Assembly: GCA_964400655.1 (NCBI GenBank)
Contig: CAYNVN010000028.1
Location: 1-17,463 of the forward strand
DNA length: 17,463 nt
Source: B16-G9 sp964400655
Lineage (GTDB): Bacteria; Bacteroidota; Bacteroidia; Bacteroidales; F082
Direction: 5' to 3'
Made by a program: the position numbers and the translations under genes. This document shows positions 1-7,847 of this stretch, in pieces; the stretch's first letter is position 1, and each line of letters begins with the position of its first letter. Below the pieces are notes generated by a model. That model had not been told where the DNA came from. It did not search any database and worked only from the letters and a program-made list of their open reading frames with translations.

Positions 1-1
1 A

Positions 2-2224
2 ACAGAAACGGTAAAATATTTAAAAACCAACCGCGACTATTTTCTTGAAGGTAAATTTTACATTTTACGAAACGATTTGATGAATGATATTACCTTCAAT
101 AATATGGTTAATAGCAATTATCCTGATGACAGTTTACTAAATTATCTCTATTTAAATTATTTAGATAAATCTTTTAAAAACTACGACATACAGTTAACCG
201 TTTGTAATGAGGGTGATACGCTTGAAATTCAACCGGAAGGAAACCGTGTAAATTGTAAAGAGTATTTTAATTTCTTAACCGATGAGTCTTCATTACTTAC
301 CATTGATACTTCGTTACGTTTGATGAAAGAAGTTGGCGAAAACCGTTATTATCTCGGTAATCTCAATTTAAAAAACGATACTACCGGACATACAACTCTA
401 TATATTGAGATGTTTTCATCAATTGTTCCAACCGGTCCGGGATATCCGGTACTGCTTGTCGATAAAAACAATCAAATCGACCTTTCGGGATATTCCATTG
501 CAAAATTTCATCAAAACGTATTGGTTTACAAGCTTGGTGAATATGATTATCACAGCAGCTATTCCTTTATGCAGCAATATCCCAATAACCGTTTTTACTA
601 TTTGAATAAATATTTACATTACAAAATTCGTGTTAACGGAAATGATGTTCTGGTGGTTAGCAGGCCTGTTCGTAGTTTATCAGGTCAGCTGTCCACTTTT
701 TCGTTTATGTTTTTACTCTTTTCGGTTTTGGCGGTTTTGATTTGGTTTATAAGCGTTGGGGGTAAGCAATCCGATATGTTACGGTATTCGTTTAGGGCAC
801 GTTTACAGCTTTTTATCATTAGTACTCTTTTGTTGTTATTTGTTTTAATGTCGGTAATTACCATCTATTATTTTAACGATATCAGAAAAACATTTATCAT
901 CAACCAGCTTAATGAAAAAACCAAATCGGTACTTGTGGAACTTCAGGATAAATTTTCAAAAGAGAGCTTTACCACCGATATGGAAGAGCTTTATTTGAGC
1001 GAACAGCTTCAAAAATTATCGATGGTTTTCTTTACCGACATCAATATTTATAAAAATTCGGGGATTTTAAAAGCCACCTCGCGGCCAAAAGTTTTTGAAA
1101 CCGGTTTGTTATCGGGACTGATTAATCCGGAAAGTTATCAGCAGATAATGATTAACAAAAAACTGTTTTTTATTACGGAGGAAAAAACAGGCACGCTTTC
1201 GTATTTTTCGGCTTATGTTCCTTTAAATTTTGATGCCGTTACACCGGCTGCTATTTTGAATTTGCCCTATTTTGCCCGCGAAACGGAAGTTAAAAAATCG
1301 TTTCTTCCAATGTTGTACAATTATCTTAACATTTTCGTTATCATAGGAATAATCGGAACGTTACTGGCGCTTGTTATTTCCAGAATTTTAACCCGTCCGC
1401 TGGCCATGCTAAAACAAAGCCTTTCGGAAATTAACATTGATAAAAAGAATGAGCCTTTGGTTTGGAAAAATAACGACGAAATTGGCCTTTTGATTGCCGA
1501 ATACAACAAAATGGTTGAAAAAATTGAGGAGAGTGCAAAACTGCTAAAGCGTTCGGAACGCGAAACCGCATGGCGCGAAATAGCGCAACAGGTAGCTCAC
1601 GAAATACGAAACCCGCTAACTCCCATGAAACTGAATATTCAATATCTTCAGAAAATATATACTGAACCTCAAAACAAGTTTGATGAAAAATGGAAAACAT
1701 TATCAGCTTCGCTGATTGATCAAATTGACGCTCTAAACGAAGTGGCATCAACCTTTTTCGATTTGGCAAGCAGAAGTGCTTCCGGGAAATCAAACATCGA
1801 TATTATCAAACTGATCAGCTCGGCTATCGACTTGTATCATAACCACGATAATGTAAATATTGTTTTTAACACCGATTTAAAAGAGGCACCGGTTTTGGGA
1901 CGGCAAAGCGAACTTTTACGCGTTTTTAATAACCTTATTAAAAATGCAGTCCAGTCATTGGGCCCGCAGGGAGGAAAGGTATCAATTTCGGTAACCGGTT
2001 ACGAGGGCCATTTTGTTATCAAAATAATTGATTCGGGAAAAGGTATTCCGGAAGAGATGAAAGAGAGTATTTTCCAGCCCTATTTTACCACTAAGAGCGG
2101 AGGTACCGGATTAGGCCTTGCCATTGTAAAAAACATCATAAACGAAATGGGTGGTGAAATCAGTTTTCGCTCGGAAAAAAACCGTGGTACCGAATTTTTG
2201 ATTCGGTTGCCCGGTATTAAATAA
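2..2224 (+). CDS. NtrY-like membrane sensor histidine kinase, 5' end cut by window
   Basis: Sensor kinase that autophosphorylates on a histidine and passes the phosphate to a response regulator; none is encoded in the window. The frame is open from base 2, so the TTG at 77 and the ATG at 80 are probably internal and the true start lies upstream. Seen in order: an extracytoplasmic stretch; two hydrophobic segments (about 700-765 and 805-865); a second extracytoplasmic loop; another membrane segment (about 1315-1385); a HAMP-like linker; the H box VAHEIRNPLTPMKL with its phospho-acceptor His codon at 1598-1600; an N box NNLIKNAVQSL from 1928; and the ATP-binding boxes DSGKGIPEE (from 2030) and GTGLGLAIV (from 2102). 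The AWREIAQQVAHEIRNPLTPMKL style is typical of NtrY kinases. All catalytic boxes are intact. The sensed signal cannot be read from the sequence. Confidence 0.94.
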   Translation, partial: TETVKYLKTNRDYFLEGKFYILRNDLMNDITFNNMVNSNYPDDSLLNYLYLNYLDKSFKNYDIQLTVCNEGDTLEIQPEGNRVNCKEYFNFLTDESSLLTIDTSLRLMKEVGENRYYLGNLNLKNDTTGHTTLYIEMFSSIVPTGPGYPVLLVDKNNQIDLSGYSIAKFHQNVLVYKLGEYDYHSSYSFMQQYPNNRFYYLNKYLHYKIRVNGNDVLVVSRPVRSLSGQLSTFSFMFLLFSVLAVLIWFISVGGKQSDMLRYSFRARLQLFIISTLLLLFVLMSVITIYYFNDIRKTFIINQLNEKTKSVLVELQDKFSKESFTTDMEELYLSEQLQKLSMVFFTDINIYKNSGILKATSRPKVFETGLLSGLINPESYQQIMINKKLFFITEEKTGTLSYFSAYVPLNFDAVTPAAILNLPYFARETEVKKSFLPMLYNYLNIFVIIGIIGTLLALVISRILTRPLAMLKQSLSEINIDKKNEPLVWKNNDEIGLLIAEYNKMVEKIEESAKLLKRSERETAWREIAQQVAHEIRNPLTPMKLNIQYLQKIYTEPQNKFDEKWKTLSASLIDQIDALNEVASTFFDLASRSASGKSNIDIIKLISSAIDLYHNHDNVNIVFNTDLKEAPVLGRQSELLRVFNNLIKNAVQSLGPQGGKVSISVTGYEGHFVIKIIDSGKGIPEEMKESIFQPYFTTKSGGTGLGLAIVKNIINEMGGEISFRSEKNRGTEFLIRLPGIK

Positions 2225-2262
2225 TAAATTTTTGTTAAATCCGTTTTTCTGATGCTTATTGA

Positions 2263-2270
2263 TACTTTTG
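2263..2270 (+). promoter_or_regulatory. Bacteroidota -7 box (TACTTTTG) ahead of the flippase gene
   Basis: Exact match to the TAnnTTTG -7 consensus of the Bacteroidota primary sigma factor. It ends 7 nt before the ATG, so a transcript starting at the usual distance would have almost no leader. No TTTG lies 19-21 nt upstream; the nearest, at 2231-2234, is 28 nt away. The -33 half is therefore missing or weak. Confidence 0.4.
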
Positions 2271-2277
2271 CCAAGCT

Positions 2278-3753
2278 ATGACAAATAATCCGTTAAAACG
2301 TCTTGCCGGCGAAACAGCCATTTATGGACTTGGAACCATCATTCCCAGGCTGTTAAATTATTTACTTGTTCCTTTTTACACCTATATGGTGTTTAACCAG
2401 GAGGAGTATGGACAAATTACGGAGTTGTATTCTTATGTTGCAATACTTGTGGTGTTTTTAACTTTCGGGCTCGAAACGGCATATTTCCGTTATGCCAACA
2501 GCCATAACGATCCGCAAAAGGTTTTTAATACGGGCGTACAGTTTATCATTTTCATATCAATGATATTTATTGTTCTGGTTGCCATATTTTTGAAACCTGT
2601 TTCGGCACGGATGGGGTATGCCGATCATCCCGAGTACATTATGATGCTGGTATTTATTGTTTCGATGGATGCCGTTACGGCATTGCCTTTTGCGTGGCTC
2701 AGGTTTCACCGTAAAGCAAAAATATTTTCTTCAATACGAATTGCCGGTGTTATTATCAATATTTCCATTAACATTCTTTTACTTGTTGTTTTTCCAAAAA
2801 TACTGGCACCCGAAACCGTTCATTATTTTCCCTATTATCTTACCACCAATGTGGGGTTGGTATTTGTTGCCAATGTAATTGCTTCGCTGGCAACTTTAAT
2901 CATGATTATTCCTGTTTTTAAATCGTTTGATTTTAATTTTGATTCCGCCTTATTGAAAAAGTTACTCAATTACAGTCTTCCCGTTTTGGTAATAGGGCTT
3001 GCGGGTATGATTAACGAAGTAGCCGATAAACTTTTAATGCGACATTTATTGCCCGATCCGGCAACCGCCGAAAGTCAGCTCGGCATTTACGGGGCAAATT
3101 ACAAACTGGCGGTATTAATGATGTTATTTATTCAAATGTTCCGGTATGCTTTTGAGCCTTTCTTTTTTGCCGAAGAAAAAAACAAAGATTCAAAATTGAT
3201 TTATGCAAGGGTGATGAACTGGTTTGTTGCTTTTACATGGTTGATATTCCTCGGAGTAACATTAAACATTGATATCTTTAAATACTTTGTGGGCCCCAAG
3301 TTCAGGGAAGGGCTTATAATCGTACCAATAATTTTGGCTGCTAAAATGTTCCTTGGCATATTTTACAACCTCTCGGTTTGGTATAAACTTACAAACAAAA
3401 CCCTTTACGGTGCGCTGATAGCCATTTTAGGAGCGGCAATAACCATTATCTTAAATATCATCTTTATTCCGGAATACGGGTACATAGGAGCTGCATGGGC
3501 CAATTTTGCCTGTTACTTAACCATGATGATTGTTTCGTTTTTCTGGGGCAGAAAAATTTTTCCTGTGCCCTATAACGTTCCTAAAATCCTTATCTATTCG
3601 CTTGTTTCTTTGATCATTTATTTTGGTGCCGCTATGCTGCCGTTCGAAAATATTTACCTTAAACTGAGTGTCAACACCCTGTTTATTGTAATATTTGTGG
3701 TTTTTGTGTTGCTAACGGAAAAAAACAACTGGTTTACCAAAAAGAACCAATAA
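2278..3753 (+). CDS. Wzx/MVF-type polysaccharide (lipid-linked oligosaccharide) flippase
   Basis: A 491-residue polytopic inner-membrane protein of the polysaccharide biosynthesis/MATE-like superfamily, which flips lipid-linked glycan units across the membrane. The N-terminus (KRLAGETAIYGLGTIIPRLL) is the typical start of these Bacteroidota exporters, followed by NYLLVPFYT and then by about a dozen evenly spaced hydrophobic helices with short polar loops. A mid-protein stretch (MINEVADKLLMRHLLPD) matches the place where family members have a conserved Asp/Lys-bearing helix. The length is normal for the family. It follows the histidine kinase by 53 nt. No glycosyltransferases are adjacent, so the glycan (O-antigen, capsule or other) is unknown. 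Lipid II flippase (MurJ) activity is less likely because isolated Wzx-like genes of this type are common. The stop is 4 nt from the convergent citrate-lyase-like gene. Confidence 0.92.
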   Translation: MTNNPLKRLAGETAIYGLGTIIPRLLNYLLVPFYTYMVFNQEEYGQITELYSYVAILVVFLTFGLETAYFRYANSHNDPQKVFNTGVQFIIFISMIFIVLVAIFLKPVSARMGYADHPEYIMMLVFIVSMDAVTALPFAWLRFHRKAKIFSSIRIAGVIINISINILLLVVFPKILAPETVHYFPYYLTTNVGLVFVANVIASLATLIMIIPVFKSFDFNFDSALLKKLLNYSLPVLVIGLAGMINEVADKLLMRHLLPDPATAESQLGIYGANYKLAVLMMLFIQMFRYAFEPFFFAEEKNKDSKLIYARVMNWFVAFTWLIFLGVTLNIDIFKYFVGPKFREGLIIVPIILAAKMFLGIFYNLSVWYKLTNKTLYGALIAILGAAITIILNIIFIPEYGYIGAAWANFACYLTMMIVSFFWGRKIFPVPYNVPKILIYSLVSLIIYFGAAMLPFENIYLKLSVNTLFIVIFVVFVLLTEKNNWFTKKNQ

Positions 3754-3757
3754 AAAT

Positions 3758-6475
3758 TTATACTACAAAAACCGTTTCGCTTACGGGAGTTCGACAATCC
3801 ATGTCCTGTCCGCGATCCATATGATCGGCTATTTCAGCCGAAACACCGGCCATCCTCCCCAAAAGGAAAATGATAAACCCGATTTTTTGCATATCGGTTT
3901 TTGATATGCGGTTATCTTTATAATCGAACCACATAAGTTTTAAAGAGATTACCGCAATTACCGCATCAATATTTACACAGTAAACATTAGCGGAAACACC
4001 CACTTCGTAGAGTGATTTTACAAGTTCGTGATAAAACTCCCAGAAAACATTATCAATTTTTATCTGTTTAAAGTAGTGATAAATATAATCCTCTCGTGGG
4101 TCGATGTTTACCGGTTTTCCTTTAAATACCGGATGGTTTATACAGGGAATACGGTTATAGCTTGTTTTACCCGAAGCCTTTGCTTTTTGTTTATATTCAA
4201 GATATTGAACGGCAATTTTGTTGCTTAGCTGTTTCATTTTTGAAGCAGCCGGTACTTTACCCGGGTCTGAAAATTTGACTTTGGCAAAAGAGTCCAGTAA
4301 AAAGTCAACCGCTTCAAAACCGGCTCCGCCGTGTGCCAGTCCCGTATTCGACATAAAGCCTGCAAATGCCGTTGAAATATTATTGCGTGCACTTACGCTC
4401 TCTTTTGCTCCTTTAGCACTGATGGTTCCTACTCCGTTGGTAAGCGTTAATGCCAGCAAGGCCTGAAACTCTTTTAATTCCGTACCTCGTGGCGGTCGAT
4501 TAAATACCGATTGAAATGCAGTTTCGGTAAATGAGGTTTTGAGGATTTTAACGGGTCTGCGACTCCGTATTTTTTTCAAAACCGTATTTTTTAACGGATC
4601 GATGCCGGCTAAAACCGTGATTCTGGCTTCTGTTCCGAGATAGGCAACAAGATTTTCAACGGTGTTTCTGCTGATTTTTTTCAATGCCAGCGGCTGAAAA
4701 GACAAATCGGTAAGAATCACCGATATCAAAAACATATCGCAATCTTCAACCCTGTTTTTTTCAAGGTATTCCAGTGCAAACCGAACAATATTACTTTTAT
4801 TGACCTTTTCCTTTAGCTCACGTATCAACAATTTACCAAAAGTACCCGGAGCATGTTTCCCCGACGGGATAAGCCTGCGGGCAATTTCAGATGCCTTTTT
4901 GTAATCAAAACCGGAATATTTATCTTTTACGCCAAGATCGGTTAACAGGGTTAGCAAGGCTTTTATATACATGTTACCCATACGGAACTGCTCATGGTTG
5001 CCCATCATGCTTACCGCCGACATTAATGCCTGGTTTGGGGTGGCTCCGTTTAATTCGGCAAATCTGATGGCATCGTAATAAATATCATCGGAGCAACTCA
5101 GGTAATTCAAACAGGCATTAACAAAGGGTAAATCTTCCTGATTTGGATGTTCCTTTATCAACGCAAAGATAATGTTGCTTTCGAAGGGATAGGTTACCAA
5201 ATCAACCACCGGTGTTCCGTGTAACTCGGCAATTTGTGTTTGGGCATCAATACGCGATGCACCCGAGGCGTTGCGCATTCGACGACGCAAATAGGAGGCA
5301 CCAAGCTCTTTGTTGAATTTTTCAATCTCCTTATTGTAAGGCTCCATGGCCTCAACGGTTACAAGCTTAAGTTTAGGAGGAAGTTTAAACCCGAAATCAT
5401 TTCCCATCCAGGGTTTCAGGCTTAAATCGCCCATCGGCTCAAAATCATGCTTTCGGCCCAATTTATCAAATACGGCTTTTACGGCAGCGGGAATGTGCTG
5501 AATAGAGCTAACCCGAATTCCACGTCTGCTTACCTTTTCGGGTTTTTCGGGGTCAAAAGCCTGCATTTTAAAATAGGCATCAAACCACCGCTCTTTCGAT
5601 TCGGCATCATCGCCGTCACCTGCAAGGGCTCCTGCGTGACCAACCGCACGTGTAAGCTGCGACTTCCATCGACCGGTTACACAAACAATCATCGGTTTGT
5701 TGAACTTAAAGGTTTTGTTTTTAATCATGTTCAACGCTTCCTGTTCGTAACGTCCGCCCGGCTCAACATATAAAACCACGGCTTTGGTACGTCTGTCGTT
5801 TTGAGCTGCATTTAAAAACTCCGCCAAACCGAATTGTATAATTTTGTCTTTTCCCGAACTGATGATGGTGGTGGTTCCGAACCCCGATGTTTTAAGATAG
5901 GAGGCAATGGTATTTCCGAAATTTCCCGAATTACTATGAATGGCGATGGAACCTTTCAGCAGCGACTCTTCCGGTTTGTCGCCGCCCAAAGCGCCGCCAA
6001 TACGCACTTTATTCCACGAATCGCCCACTCCCAGCGAGTTGGCACCAAATACATCCACCCGGTTCGACTGGCATATTTCGCGAATGACAAGCTGGTCTTT
6101 TACACTCAACTTTTCGGTTACAATAACAATTCGTTTTAGCTCTTTATTGTAATGTAACAATTCGGTAACCGCATGAAAAACAGCACCCGGCGGCAAGTAA
6201 ATCACTCCCGTATCAAACCGGTGTTTTTTCATAACATCTGCAAGACGGGGATAGACCGGGATGTTACCGATCGGTGTTTCAAGCATACCCGACCGGCCGT
6301 ATTGAACGCCGGCAACCACATTTCCTCCGCTAAAGGCGTGCGAAACAGGAGTAACCTTTTTGCTTTCGTTACCTAAAATATTCATTACACAAATGCGTGC
6401 ATCTTTGGGCGCAACCTCCTGCAGGTTTTGTATGCCTACAAAATACGGAAAAGGATTTGTATATGTTTTGTTCAT
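3758..6475 (-). CDS. ATP-citrate-lyase-like large subunit: CoA-binding/ligase domains plus tandem citrate-synthase-like modules
   Basis: Homologous to the C-terminal two thirds of ATP-citrate lyase (ACL), which makes acetyl-CoA and oxaloacetate from citrate, CoA and ATP. Residues 1-345 follow the succinyl-CoA-synthetase-like part: NIPVYPRLADVMKKH (72-86), TEKLSVKD (120-127), FGANSLG (143-149), SNSGNFGNTIASYL (181-194), EPGGRYEQE, and GHAGA with the phospho-histidine H280. The C-terminal citrate-synthase-like module (about 650-905) has AHGGAG (H715), INHPVF (H781), DPRE (R794) and NIDAV (D837), equivalent to citrate synthase H274, H320, R329 and D375. Residues about 398-625 look like an additional, decayed copy of that module. 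Stand-alone chlorobial-type ACL large subunits are near 600 residues; this one is 905. It lies 40 nt downstream of the ATP-grasp partner. Function is inferred. A different tricarboxylate (for example 2-methylcitrate) or operation in the synthetic direction is possible. Confidence 0.83.
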   Translation of the reverse strand: MNKTYTNPFPYFVGIQNLQEVAPKDARICVMNILGNESKKVTPVSHAFSGGNVVAGVQYGRSGMLETPIGNIPVYPRLADVMKKHRFDTGVIYLPPGAVFHAVTELLHYNKELKRIVIVTEKLSVKDQLVIREICQSNRVDVFGANSLGVGDSWNKVRIGGALGGDKPEESLLKGSIAIHSNSGNFGNTIASYLKTSGFGTTTIISSGKDKIIQFGLAEFLNAAQNDRRTKAVVLYVEPGGRYEQEALNMIKNKTFKFNKPMIVCVTGRWKSQLTRAVGHAGALAGDGDDAESKERWFDAYFKMQAFDPEKPEKVSRRGIRVSSIQHIPAAVKAVFDKLGRKHDFEPMGDLSLKPWMGNDFGFKLPPKLKLVTVEAMEPYNKEIEKFNKELGASYLRRRMRNASGASRIDAQTQIAELHGTPVVDLVTYPFESNIIFALIKEHPNQEDLPFVNACLNYLSCSDDIYYDAIRFAELNGATPNQALMSAVSMMGNHEQFRMGNMYIKALLTLLTDLGVKDKYSGFDYKKASEIARRLIPSGKHAPGTFGKLLIRELKEKVNKSNIVRFALEYLEKNRVEDCDMFLISVILTDLSFQPLALKKISRNTVENLVAYLGTEARITVLAGIDPLKNTVLKKIRSRRPVKILKTSFTETAFQSVFNRPPRGTELKEFQALLALTLTNGVGTISAKGAKESVSARNNISTAFAGFMSNTGLAHGGAGFEAVDFLLDSFAKVKFSDPGKVPAASKMKQLSNKIAVQYLEYKQKAKASGKTSYNRIPCINHPVFKGKPVNIDPREDYIYHYFKQIKIDNVFWEFYHELVKSLYEVGVSANVYCVNIDAVIAVISLKLMWFDYKDNRISKTDMQKIGFIIFLLGRMAGVSAEIADHMDRGQDMDCRTPVSETVFVV

Positions 6476-6515
6476 CTCTTTTAGTATTTAAATGGGTAAA
6501 ACAAAGCGGTAACCG

Positions 6516-7751
6516 TTATTTTTTTTCTAAAATGTAATTATTCACATCAACGGCATATTGAATTACTTCGGTCATGGAGCTGTCGTAGCCAAAAAATTTA
6601 TAAGGAATCTCCAAAGAATCAAGGATATTGGCGGCATAGGTGTACCCTTTGATAAGGTTTGGGCCGCCTCTTCCCGAAACCACATAAATATCGGGTTTTC
6701 CGTTTTCCGTGATGTAATCGCGCAATGCGTCGAACATGGCTTTATAGGTTACAAAAATGTCGGTATTGTTTGCTTTTCCGCCTATAACAAGTAAAACTTT
6801 CGATTGTTTAAGCCAATACTTGTACACAATGGAGGCGATGCTGTACATTTTTTCGTACGGGGGATTGCCACCGAAATCGCTTGAAATGGTGGCATGTTGC
6901 GACAACACTTCGGTGGCTGCGCTGTTGGCTCCGCCGCCAAACATAAACCCCGTGATGGTTCCTTCGGGGTTAATTACCACCACATCGCTTTGCCCCTGAT
7001 ATGTTCGCAGTTGATTTATTTCGGCTTCAAATTCCGAAAGATTGGCATGGAAAATTTCAGGAGGAAGCTGCAACCGTTTCCAGTGCGGATTATCCTGATC
7101 AAATTGTGCTTTAAAATCGCAGGCTACCGGCACATATTTTTCACCGACTTTTTCCATTCTGATGGGATTCAGCTCCAAAGTGGTAAACCCGAAATCGTTA
7201 TATAAATTCCAAAGCTTGGGGAGAAATTGTACCAACGGGCTGATAATCTCCGAAGGGGCTTCCAAATCGGACAGCGCATCGATAATATGATAAGCTTTTA
7301 GTCCGGTAAGACTGTTAAACGATTTGTTTACAATCATATCGGGAGGCAGATCTTCAATATCAACTCCCCCGTGATGGGTAAGGGTAAAACTGTTCCGGCG
7401 CGAAGAGGTACACACATTCAGATTAAAATAAATTTCATAATCCGAAGGAATAAACTCTTCAAAAGTAACGCCGTTGGACCGTATCCGTTGATTATGAAAA
7501 GTGTGTTCGGCAAAAAAGAGGTCGTGTTTGGCCTGCATGGCTTCGGCAGGTGTACTTACAATTTTTACAAGTCCGGCTTTGCCTTTTTTACCAACACCGC
7601 CGTAAAATACCGGTTTTACCACGCACTTACCGCGCTTTTTAATAAGATTGTCAATTTCGTCTAACGTGGCATTGGCATTAAGAATTTCAGGAACAGGAAA
7701 TCCCGAAAGTTTTAATATGGGCATACCATATTTCATTCCCGTAATTTGCAT
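6516..7751 (-). CDS. ATP-citrate-lyase-like small subunit: ATP-grasp plus citrate-binding domain
   Basis: A 411-residue protein matching the N-terminal part of eukaryotic ATP-citrate lyase and the smaller subunit of split ACLs. Residues 1-245 form an ATP-grasp domain like the succinyl-CoA synthetase beta subunit: KKRGKCVVKP (38-47) with a Gly/Lys-rich loop to 62, LTHHGGVDIEDL (124-135), FTTLELNP (189-196), and acidic residues D212 and D218 in the metal-binding position. Residues 255-411 resemble the ACL citrate-binding domain: FGGGANS (271-277), IGGKANNTD (323-331) and GRGGPN (360-365), which line up with the human Gly-rich, Asn-x-Thr and Arg-Gly-Gly-Pro citrate contacts. With the downstream 905-aa protein it should form an ACL-like complex in the cytosol. 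An ordinary succinyl-CoA synthetase is unlikely because the citrate-binding segments are retained. No Shine-Dalgarno site is seen before the ATG, and no clear promoter in the 97-nt upstream gap. Confidence 0.86.
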   Translation of the reverse strand: MQITGMKYGMPILKLSGFPVPEILNANATLDEIDNLIKKRGKCVVKPVFYGGVGKKGKAGLVKIVSTPAEAMQAKHDLFFAEHTFHNQRIRSNGVTFEEFIPSDYEIYFNLNVCTSSRRNSFTLTHHGGVDIEDLPPDMIVNKSFNSLTGLKAYHIIDALSDLEAPSEIISPLVQFLPKLWNLYNDFGFTTLELNPIRMEKVGEKYVPVACDFKAQFDQDNPHWKRLQLPPEIFHANLSEFEAEINQLRTYQGQSDVVVINPEGTITGFMFGGGANSAATEVLSQHATISSDFGGNPPYEKMYSIASIVYKYWLKQSKVLLVIGGKANNTDIFVTYKAMFDALRDYITENGKPDIYVVSGRGGPNLIKGYTYAANILDSLEIPYKFFGYDSSMTEVIQYAVDVNNYILEKK

Positions 7752-7847
7752 AGCAGAATAATTTAGTGATTAGAAAGCTGAAAAAAAGGAATAATCCTAA
7801 AACAAGTTTTCTTTGCTAAGATATTGAAATTTTCGGAAAATTAAAAT

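Noticed and set aside
77..82. TTG/ATG as the start of the histidine kinase
   Set aside because: The same frame is open through base 2 with ordinary codons (TETVKYLKTNRDYF...), so the gene very likely begins outside the window.
5834..6139. Plus-strand open frame opposite the citrate-lyase-like large subunit
   Set aside because: It has no start signal or family resemblance and is fully covered by a well-supported gene.
7828..7842. Inverted repeat AATTTT-CGG-AAAATT after the glycoside hydrolase gene as a terminator
   Set aside because: The arms are six A/T pairs only, with a 3-nt loop and no U-tract on the minus strand, so it would be too weak to terminate.
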